Shown here piece by piece: positions 57,821 through 64,000 of a DNA stretch of 64,000 nucleotides. The notes below the pieces were generated by a model. The model was not told the DNA's origin. It was given only the letters and a program-made list of their open reading frames with translations, and made no database searches. Made by a program: the position numbers and the translations under genes. Each line of letters begins with the position of its first letter. The first letter of the stretch is position 1. This stretch comes from Kroppenstedtia sanguinis (GTDB taxonomy: Bacteria; Bacillota; Bacilli; Thermoactinomycetales; DSM-45169): positions 30,472-94,471 of the forward strand of contig NZ_JBNPXF010000012.1 of NCBI RefSeq assembly GCF_050433445.1, in the 5' to 3' direction.

Positions 57821-59251
57821 GTGCCCATCGCGTTTCATCTGGAATTACATCCCGATCAACTGACATCCTGGGTGGAAAAATGTCCCCAGGCCATGGTGAT
57901 GGCGGATGACCAAGGGGTGGTCCAAACGGTGAGCCCGCAGTTCCTGAAGCTGCTTCAATGCCCATTGGATCAAGTGGTGGAGCAACCATTGGATCGTCAT
58001 CTCCAGCTTCCTCCGGAGGAGATAGAGTGTCTCCGTCATCCGGATGTCCACGACGGTCTCCAGTGGGTACAAGGAGAGTTGCTTCTTTTGGGATCCTCTC
58101 CCAAGGTGGTGACCCTGCAGCGGATTTCCGGAAAAAGTGGTGATGGGTGGTACCATCTCTACTGGATATATTTCCAAGATCCAAGCTCTCACCATTTGCA
58201 ACGACATGGAGAGTGGATGATGAACAGTTTGCCCCAGGGCTTGGTCCTGTTGGATTCTTCATTACGAGTGGTGGAAATCAATCCTGCCGCTTGCCGAATG
58301 TTGGGTGTGAAGAGAAATGACCTGTGTGGGCGTGAAGCGGACCGGCTGTTTTCCCAGCTCCGAGGCGGGGAAGGAATCAGCGAACTGCAGGATCGCATCC
58401 GCCGCAGGGAACCTTTTCAGGATATTTCGGCCTCCTGGATCTTGGAGGGCGTTCCCCAAGTGGTTACCGTGGATTACGAAATCGCGACTGAATTTGGGGA
58501 AGAAGGCTTGCTCATCATGACCGACATCACCCGGAACTATCTGTTGGACCTGAAGGTTCGACAGACCGATCGGTTAGCGATGATCGGCCAGATGGCGGCA
58601 GGAACTGCTCACGAAATTCGGAATCCACTGACTTCAATCCGGGGATTCCTGCAGGTGATCCGTCATACCCTAGACGAGAAGGGAGACTTAAAAGGTCAGG
58701 GCTACGCCGAAATTATGCTTCGGGAGATCGACCGGATCAATCATCTGCTCCGCGAGTTTCTGTTGATGGGTAAACCTCGGAACGTCAAGAAACGCCCGGT
58801 GGAATTGGATCGCTCTCTCCGGGAACTGCTTCCGATCGTTGAAAATGAGGCGATCCTCTATAACATCGAAGTTCGTTATTTACCTGGACTCAAAGAGTTA
58901 CCTCCTGTGTGGGCGGATCCGGAATTATTGAAACAGGTAGTTTTAAATTTATGCAAAAACGGAATCGAAGCCATGGGAGAAGGAGGCTTGCTTCAACTTC
59001 GCCTGAGCGGGGAGAAAGAACGATTAATTCTGGAAGTGGAGGATCAGGGTCCGGGTATTCCGCCTTCGGAGATCAACCTCATATTTGACCCTTTCTACAC
59101 CACCAAGGAGAACGGAACTGGTCTTGGATTGGCGGTTAGCAAACAGATCATTGAGGATATTGGAGGGAAAATTCGAGTCTCCTCTGGTGAAATGGGAAGC
59201 AATTTCAGTGTGATTCTCCCTTGCGTTCAAGACTGTCCCCCCTGTAACTGA
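57821..59251 (+). CDS. PAS-domain sensor histidine kinase (sporulation-kinase type)
   Basis: From GTG 57821 (GGAGGTGG 7 nt upstream) the 476-residue protein is soluble. It has a first PAS-like segment (~15-110), a second PAS (~130-240, LPQGLVLLDSSLRVVEINPAACRMLG), HisKA with AAGTAHEIRNPLTSIRGF (phospho-His), and an ATPase domain with NLCKNGIEAMGEGG, DQGPGIPPSE and GTGLGLAVSKQI. The H-box sequence and lack of membrane helices resemble KinA/KinE-type kinases that feed Spo0F. No response regulator is adjacent, which fits a phosphorelay orphan kinase. The input signal is unknown. Confidence 0.87.
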   Translation: MPIAFHLELHPDQLTSWVEKCPQAMVMADDQGVVQTVSPQFLKLLQCPLDQVVEQPLDRHLQLPPEEIECLRHPDVHDGLQWVQGELLLLGSSPKVVTLQRISGKSGDGWYHLYWIYFQDPSSHHLQRHGEWMMNSLPQGLVLLDSSLRVVEINPAACRMLGVKRNDLCGREADRLFSQLRGGEGISELQDRIRRREPFQDISASWILEGVPQVVTVDYEIATEFGEEGLLIMTDITRNYLLDLKVRQTDRLAMIGQMAAGTAHEIRNPLTSIRGFLQVIRHTLDEKGDLKGQGYAEIMLREIDRINHLLREFLLMGKPRNVKKRPVELDRSLRELLPIVENEAILYNIEVRYLPGLKELPPVWADPELLKQVVLNLCKNGIEAMGEGGLLQLRLSGEKERLILEVEDQGPGIPPSEINLIFDPFYTTKENGTGLGLAVSKQIIEDIGGKIRVSSGEMGSNFSVILPCVQDCPPCN

Positions 59252-59355
59252 GGTGGGTTTTCCTTTTGGAAAAATCCCTAATTCTATAGTATGATAAATA
59301 CATTATCCACTTTGTGCCCTCAACCGCATCACGGAGGAAGTTTGGGGGGTTGCAC

Positions 59356-61086
59356 GTGTCGTATCGGGCACTGTACCGCGTTTGGCGTCCACAAAAGTTT
59401 GAAGACCTCATCGGACAAGAACATGTCACCACCACCTTGAAAAATGCCCTGGCCGAGGGCCATTTTTCCCATGCCTATCTTTTCAGCGGGCCTCGGGGAA
59501 CAGGGAAGACCAGTGCTGCCAAGATTATGGCGAAAGCGGTGAACTGTCAGCGGGGACCGGCACCGGAACCTTGTAACGAATGTGATGCTTGCCGTAAGAT
59601 CACAGAAGGATCCTTGATGGACGTGGTGGAAATCGATGCCGCTTCCAACCGGGGAGTGGACGAGATCCGGGACCTCCGGGACAAGGTGAAATATACTCCC
59701 TCGGAAGTGCGTTATAAGGTATACATCGTGGACGAAGTTCATATGTTGACTGCGGAAGCCTTCAATGCCCTTCTGAAAACGCTGGAAGAGCCTCCTGGAC
59801 ATGCGCTCTTCATCTTGGCGACTACGGAACCGCACAAATTACCATCCACCATCATCTCCCGTTGCCAAAGGTTTTCTTTTCGTCGTCATACCCTGGGGAA
59901 TACGCTGGGACACCTACGGGAGATCTGTGATTCCCAAGGGATTCAGGCAGAGGATTCTGCTTTGGCGGTGATAGCCCAAGCGGCAGACGGGGGAATGCGG
60001 GATGCCCTCAGCTTGTTAGACCAGGTACTCGCTTTTTCCGATGACCAGGTGGATGAGGCCGCTGTTCTGTCGGTGACGGGATCTGTCTCCCGCGCTACCT
60101 TGGGTGACTTGATGGAGGCTTGTCTCCGTCGGGATACAAGTATAGCTCTAGAGAAGGTGGCGGCGTTATTGGCAGACGGTCTGGAGGCGGAAAGACTGGT
60201 CCAGGATTTGGTGCAGTTGTCCCGTGATCTGCTGTTGCTGGCCGCCGCTCCGGAATTAAAAGAAGTGCAAGAACGGTTGGCGGGAGAAGAACGATGGAAG
60301 CAGCTGATAAAAAAAGGGTCCATCGATGAGTTGGAAGAGATCTTGGAGACCCTGATTCAAACGCAACAACAGCTGAAATGGGCTCCCCATCCCCAGGTGC
60401 TTTTAGAAATGGCATTGGTTCGAATTTGTCACCAATCTGAGTCCTCTTCGTCTCCAGAGCATGGAGAGGGGGAGCTGATCTCTTCCCTGCAACAACAGTT
60501 AAAACAGCTGCAACAAAAAGTGGAGGAATTGAGCGGTCTAGCTATTTCCTCGCCAGTTGCCGAGCCGTCCCCCCCTCCCTCTGTGCAGCGGGAATCGACA
60601 ACGGGAAGCAGGAAAGGGACAGGGGCGAGAAAAAGTGGAGGTTCGGCCCGCTTGGCCCCATTGTTGAAAGAAGCCTCCGCCGAAGCTTTGCAAAAGCTCC
60701 AACGGGCATGGCCGGATGTGCTGGCCCGGGTCAAAGAGCGAAAAATCACGGTTCATGCCTGGTTGATCGATGGGGAGCCGGTTGCGGCTACAGAAGATAC
60801 ACTTTTGGTGGCCTTTAAAAACAACATTCACCGGGAGACCACGGAGAAGGACTCCAATAAAAAGCTGATTGAGCAAGTGATCCAAGAAATACTTGGCTCT
60901 ACGATCCGTCTGATGACCGTGATGCGGGAGGATTGGGAAAAAGAGCGTTCGGCTGCAGGGAACTCCTCTTCTGGGAATAAAGCCGGGAAAGCCAGCGTCC
61001 CTCCGAAGGAAAGACTTCAGACTGACGATCCCGTAGAACGAGCTGTAGAGATGTTTGGCAAAGATATGGTTGAAATCACGGACTGA
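59356..61086 (+). CDS. dnaX: DNA polymerase III subunits gamma/tau
   Basis: The start is GTG 59356 (GGGGGG upstream), giving 576 residues. The AAA+ clamp-loader core has GPRGTGKTSAAKIMAKAVNC, a zinc module (CNECDAC), VDEVHMLTAEAFNALLKTLEEPP and ISRCQRFSF. The C-terminal tau region is Pro/Ser-rich with a terminal polymerase-binding part. A heptamer A-AAA-AAA at 60309-60315 would, on -1 slippage, give a stop four codons on (324-residue product). The gene is followed by ybaB and recR, the standard order. Confidence 0.96.
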   Translation: MSYRALYRVWRPQKFEDLIGQEHVTTTLKNALAEGHFSHAYLFSGPRGTGKTSAAKIMAKAVNCQRGPAPEPCNECDACRKITEGSLMDVVEIDAASNRGVDEIRDLRDKVKYTPSEVRYKVYIVDEVHMLTAEAFNALLKTLEEPPGHALFILATTEPHKLPSTIISRCQRFSFRRHTLGNTLGHLREICDSQGIQAEDSALAVIAQAADGGMRDALSLLDQVLAFSDDQVDEAAVLSVTGSVSRATLGDLMEACLRRDTSIALEKVAALLADGLEAERLVQDLVQLSRDLLLLAAAPELKEVQERLAGEERWKQLIKKGSIDELEEILETLIQTQQQLKWAPHPQVLLEMALVRICHQSESSSSPEHGEGELISSLQQQLKQLQQKVEELSGLAISSPVAEPSPPPSVQRESTTGSRKGTGARKSGGSARLAPLLKEASAEALQKLQRAWPDVLARVKERKITVHAWLIDGEPVAATEDTLLVAFKNNIHRETTEKDSNKKLIEQVIQEILGSTIRLMTVMREDWEKERSAAGNSSSGNKAGKASVPPKERLQTDDPVERAVEMFGKDMVEITD

Positions 61087-61119
61087 CCCACTTCACCGTG
61101 GGCGAGGAGGTTTGAATAA

Positions 61120-61431
61120 ATGAAAAATATGAACCAAATGATGAAGCAGATGAAAAAGATGCAAGCGCAAATGGCCAAGGCGCAAGAGGAGCTGGCTGAA
61201 AAGGAAGTGGAGGGAACAGCAGGAGGCGGTGTCGTCAAGGTTGTGATGAACGGGCAGAAACAAGTGCTTTCTGTGGAGATCGACCCGGAAGCGGTAGATC
61301 CCGAAGATGTGGAAATGTTACAGGACATGGTGACTGCTGCATTTAACGAAGCGATGAAAAAGGTGGACGACCTGGTTTCGAAAGACTTGGGGAAATTGAC
61401 CGGAGGCTTGAATGTCCCAGGGCTGTTTTAA
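61120..61431 (+). CDS. ybaB: Nucleoid-associated protein YbaB/EbfC (YaaK)
   Basis: This 103-residue protein has an N-terminal Met/Lys/Gln-rich helix (MNQMMKQMKKMQAQMAKAQEEL) and the core VEGTAGGGVVKVVMNGQKQVLSVEIDPEAVDPED. It is a DNA-binding dimer of unclear role, found between dnaX and recR in most bacteria. GAGGAGG lies upstream. Confidence 0.95.
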   Translation: MKNMNQMMKQMKKMQAQMAKAQEELAEKEVEGTAGGGVVKVVMNGQKQVLSVEIDPEAVDPEDVEMLQDMVTAAFNEAMKKVDDLVSKDLGKLTGGLNVPGLF

Positions 61432-61512
61432 GCGGATCCCATCTATAGCCTGTTCACTGAACAGGCTCTTTACTTAATTTCAACCAACAGAAAGAGAAAG
61501 GGGGGAGGGCAG

Positions 61513-62109
61513 ATGAATACACCTGAGCCCATATCCAAACTGATTGACGGGTTTATGAGGTTGCCGGGTATTGGACCCAAAACGGCCCAACGCCTGGCTT
61601 TCTTTGTGCTGGGGATGGAAGAAGAAGATGTGATGGAACTGGCCAAAGCGCTGGTTCATGCCAAGAGAGATTTAAAACGGTGCCAAGTGTGCAGCAATAT
61701 CACAGACCAGCCGGTCTGCTCCATCTGTAGGGATAAAAGCCGGGATCGTTCCATGATCTGTGTTGTACAAGATCCGAGAGATGTGATCGCAATGGAAAGA
61801 ACTCGGGAGTTCGCCGGTTTGTATCACGTGTTGCATGGCGCGATCTCGCCGATGGAAGGAATCGGACCCGATGAGCTGAGCATTCCAGACTTGTTGAAAC
61901 GGCTGGAAGATGAAACCGTTCAGGAAATGATTTTGGCAACCAACCCCAATATTGAAGGTGAAGCTACTGCGATGTACTTGCAACGATTGGTGAAACCCTT
62001 CGGTATTAAAGTAACTCGAATTGCCCACGGCCTGCCAGTGGGTGGTGACCTGGAATATGCCGATGAAGTTACGTTGAGCAAGGCTCTGGAAGGTAGAAGG
62101 GAGCTTTGA
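61513..62109 (+). CDS. recR: Recombination mediator RecR
   Basis: This 198-residue protein has a helix-hairpin-helix (MRLPGIGPKTAQRLAFFVL), a C4 zinc finger (CQVCSNITDQPVCSIC), a Toprim domain (ICVVQDPRDVIAMERT, then NPNIEGEATAMYL) and a C-terminal Walker-like loop. It acts with RecF and RecO in loading RecA at gaps. yaaL, which usually follows in B. subtilis, is not present here. Confidence 0.96.
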   Translation: MNTPEPISKLIDGFMRLPGIGPKTAQRLAFFVLGMEEEDVMELAKALVHAKRDLKRCQVCSNITDQPVCSICRDKSRDRSMICVVQDPRDVIAMERTREFAGLYHVLHGAISPMEGIGPDELSIPDLLKRLEDETVQEMILATNPNIEGEATAMYLQRLVKPFGIKVTRIAHGLPVGGDLEYADEVTLSKALEGRREL

Positions 62110-62310
62110 ACTGATTCGGTAGGTTTTTGCCCGGCCTCTCGGATGATCCTAAAGCATTGTAAAATACATCCGGGAGAACCCCTGCCTCGTACTCAGCTGG
62201 CACTCGGGCGTAAAGTTAAGAAAGGAACGTATCCGGCTCGACTGAACCGGCCGGATAGGAGGTTGTAGACTCACAGGCATCACAACTCTTCCGAGGAGGG
62301 GATTTCCTCA

Positions 62311-63309
62311 ATGCTTCCGAATGTCTCCATCCAGCCTGCCGTGAAGGGGCCGGGTCCGGACAAAAAACCTGTCTCCGCCATACTTCGCTTGGTATCGGCT
62401 TGGCTACTCTGTTTCGGTTATTTCTATATGATTCCCATGGAGTTTTCCTCTCTTGAGTGGGAAAAAACGGGGGAAGGGCTGTGGCGAGCCACCGAAGGAG
62501 GCGCAGAGCCCTTCTTTGCAGTCCAGATCCTGTTGTGGCTCATGGGGACGTTGTTGGTCTCCCTTCTGTTTCTGGTGACTGGTGTGGCCGGAGGCTTTCG
62601 GTATGAGAAGGAAACCGTGGGCAACCCACTTCGGGGAACAGATTTGGCTTACTACTTTGCCTGGATTCAGGTACTCACCTTGGCTTCCTTGTTTCTCTTA
62701 TCACCCTTTTCCCAAGATGAGGGTTGGATTGCTACATTTCTCCCCTATCTTCCCCATCTGTTCATGGTTTTGTTGGCTCTCTTCTTGTTTCGGGGACGCT
62801 TATCCAGTCTGGGGTTCCGTTCCCTCCCGGTCCGAAGCTGGTTGCAGATCGTTTTTATTGTAGGGGCCGCATATGCCTTCATTTACTTTCTGTTGGATCC
62901 TCTGGTGACGGAACCGGTGGCACGAGCCTTCTCCCTGGAAATGACTTCATGGCGGGAAGACAGCATCAGTCAGGGATTGACAGAGGCGGCGGGCTCCGGT
63001 TGGATGTTCGCAGCGGGACAAGTGCTCATGATCGGCATGATCGGGCCTGTTGCAGAAGAGATACTCTTTCGGGGAGTTCTGATGGGAGTCCTGGCGAAGC
63101 GAGTGGGAGTTGCAGTCGCTGTCATTCTTTCCTCTGCTTTGTTTGCCCTGTCTCATGTGGATGTGGCCTTTCTGGCACCACTCTTTGTAATGGGGCTGAT
63201 CATGGGCATCATGTATGCTTATTTTAAAAACCTCTGGGTACCTATTCTTTTTCATATTGTGAACAATACCGTTTCTGTGATACTGGACTTGTTTCAAATG
63301 AACGGATGA
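62311..63309 (+). CDS. CPBP family intramembrane metalloprotease
   Basis: This 332-residue protein has about eight membrane helices. The CPBP/Abi motifs are AEEILFRGVLMGVL (EExxxR, ~248), LSHVDVAFLAPLFVMGLIMGIMYA (FxxxH-type) and HIVNNTVSVILD. Family members process membrane proteins or confer bacteriocin self-immunity; the substrate here is unknown. GAGGAGGGG precedes the ATG. The 201-bp leader after recR contains a stable hairpin (TATCCGGC/GCCGGATA, 62229-62257) but no recognised riboswitch. It is inserted between recR and bofA. Confidence 0.88.
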   Translation: MLPNVSIQPAVKGPGPDKKPVSAILRLVSAWLLCFGYFYMIPMEFSSLEWEKTGEGLWRATEGGAEPFFAVQILLWLMGTLLVSLLFLVTGVAGGFRYEKETVGNPLRGTDLAYYFAWIQVLTLASLFLLSPFSQDEGWIATFLPYLPHLFMVLLALFLFRGRLSSLGFRSLPVRSWLQIVFIVGAAYAFIYFLLDPLVTEPVARAFSLEMTSWREDSISQGLTEAAGSGWMFAAGQVLMIGMIGPVAEEILFRGVLMGVLAKRVGVAVAVILSSALFALSHVDVAFLAPLFVMGLIMGIMYAYFKNLWVPILFHIVNNTVSVILDLFQMNG

Positions 63310-63382
63310 TCCCCGGGTCACCCCCGTTCTATCTTCACCTCTACCTTCATATGCTTGTACCAACGGAAAGGAGGCGAGGGGG

Positions 63383-63655
63383 ATGGCGATTGAATGGTGG
63401 CTGCTGGCTGTTGTGGTCAGTGTGATCCTGTTTATGTTGATCAGCAGATCCGTGGTGAAACCCCTCCGTTGGATTTGGTACAGTCTGTTATATTCGGCGG
63501 TGGGGGCCTTGCTGTTGTTTGTGCTGAACTTGGCAGCGGAATGGATGGAATTCCGTATCCCCATCAATCCGGTAACTGCCTTTATTACAGGAGTACTTGG
63601 ATTGCCGGGACTGGTATGTTTGGTGCTGGTGAAACTGTTTTTGTTGGCGGGATAA
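63383..63655 (+). CDS. bofA: Pro-sigma-K processing inhibitor BofA
   Basis: This 90-residue protein has two membrane helices, the polar turn SRSVVKPLRWIW and the C-terminal INPVTAFITGVLGLPGLVCLVLVKLFLL, the signature of BofA. It sits in the outer forespore membrane and, with SpoIVFA, holds the SpoIVFB protease inactive until engulfment signals arrive. It marks the organism as an endospore former. AAAGGAGG lies upstream; an rrn operon follows. Confidence 0.95.
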   Translation: MAIEWWLLAVVVSVILFMLISRSVVKPLRWIWYSLLYSAVGALLLFVLNLAAEWMEFRIPINPVTAFITGVLGLPGLVCLVLVKLFLLAG

Positions 63656-63672
63656 ATAAATCAAAAAAAGGG

Positions 63673-63701
63673 TTGACGAATGAAGAAGATCATGTTAAAT
63701 T
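63673..63701 (+). promoter_or_regulatory. rrn promoter P1
   Basis: TTGACG, a 17-nt spacer and TAAATT lie upstream of a duplicated motif TTGTCGCCGCGA (63707 and 63806). Confidence 0.6.
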
Positions 63702-63771
63702 AATATTTGTCGCCGCGAGATCAGCTCGACCGAGCCGGTCCGAGGCAGACGAAAGAAAAAGAAAAAAGCTG

Positions 63772-63800
63772 TTGACAAGAACAACTGAGCATGATAAGAT
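63772..63800 (+). promoter_or_regulatory. rrn promoter P2
   Basis: TTGACA, a 17-nt spacer and TAAGAT are a strong sigma-A promoter 120 bp before 16S rRNA. The leader to 63920 likely contains antitermination and RNase III processing sequences. Confidence 0.88.
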
Positions 63801-63920
63801 AGATCTTGTCGCCGCGAAAGAGGTGAGCGCCTCGGAAACGGCTATAAACAGCGAGATCGAGCGTTCCTTGAAAACTGAAGAGCGAATGAACGACCCTGTC
63901 ATATTATGAGCAATCAACTC

Positions 63921-64000
63921 TTTATTGAAGAGTTTGATCCTGGCTCAGGACGAACGCTGGCGGCGTGCCTAATACATGCAAGTCGAGCGAACCGATGAAG
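63921..64000 (+). rRNA. rrs: 16S ribosomal RNA, 5' end (runs off the window)
   Basis: TTTATTGAAGAGTTTGATCC, TGGCTCAGGACGAACGCTGG and CGGCGTGCCTAATACATGCA are the universal first ~70 nt of bacterial 16S rRNA. The rest is outside the window. Confidence 0.98.

Noticed and set aside
62110..62310. Riboswitch ahead of the CPBP gene
   Set aside because: A stable hairpin is present but no known aptamer core could be matched.

Overview
The window is a bacterial replication-origin region. It covers about 64 kb from purA through oriC to the first bases of a 16S rRNA gene. Gene order and content are those of an endospore-forming Bacillales member: rnpA-rpmH|oriC|dnaA-dnaN-yaaA-recF-remB-gyrB-gyrA, noc-soj-spo0J, jag-yidC, yyaC, bofA, a long Bacillus-type SRP RNA and GerP-like spore proteins. 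The moderate GC content, many GTG/TTG starts and overall gene set suggest Thermoactinomycetaceae (Kroppenstedtia/Desmospora-like). That family assignment is inference.

Left arm, almost all on the minus strand (1-29208): purA (partial), dnaB, rplI, gdpP, yybS, a MazG-like gene, rpsR-ssb-rpsF, ychF, DUF951, plsC, a YkvI-type transporter, yyaC (plus), DUF554, a class-V aminotransferase, spo0J, soj, noc, an actin-like gene and a disordered-protein gene (plus), rsmG, mnmG, mnmE, jag, yidC, yidD, rnpA, rpmH. Centre: oriC, with DnaA-box clusters on both sides of dnaA and a DnaA-trio/AT-rich unwinding site between dnaA and dnaN. Right arm, mostly plus (29791-64000): dnaA to gyrA, yaaC (minus), guaB, dacA, pdxS, T-box/serS, tRNA-Ser, a toxin-like micro-ORF, GerP-like genes, an asparagine-synthase-like gene, a LexA-box small ORF, tRNA-Arg, tetR-yhgE, DUF2512, Zur-box/znuC-znuB-zur, tadA, tRNA-Ser, an Imm6-like gene, SRP RNA, a PAS kinase, dnaX-ybaB-recR, a CPBP protease, bofA, rrn promoters and 16S rRNA.

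The most striking observation is in the chromosome-partition locus. soj (parA) is split by a 2.1-kb group II intron exactly inside the Walker A P-loop, between the codons for GGVG and KTTT. The intron's maturase ORF is open, but all three catalytic aspartates of the reverse transcriptase are replaced (GDI to GEI, YADD to YAER). This looks like an immobile intron whose protein is kept only for splicing. Next to it, between noc and rsmG, lie a parS site, a chromosomal ParM/Alp-type actin gene, and a gene for a long disordered protein whose N-terminus is a duplicated piece of MnmG. The three may form an undescribed origin-linked segregation or cytoskeletal module.

Four related inverted-repeat elements with matching ends lie between genes; one has a clear 8-bp target duplication. 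One of them carries a 350-bp array of hairpin-forming repeats, and a piece of the same family sits at the 3' end of the maturase gene. Other regulatory signals are a LexA box in front of a 42-aa peptide gene, a Zur box before znuCB, a serS T-box, a palindrome over the guaB promoter, and a TetR-type operator before yhgE.
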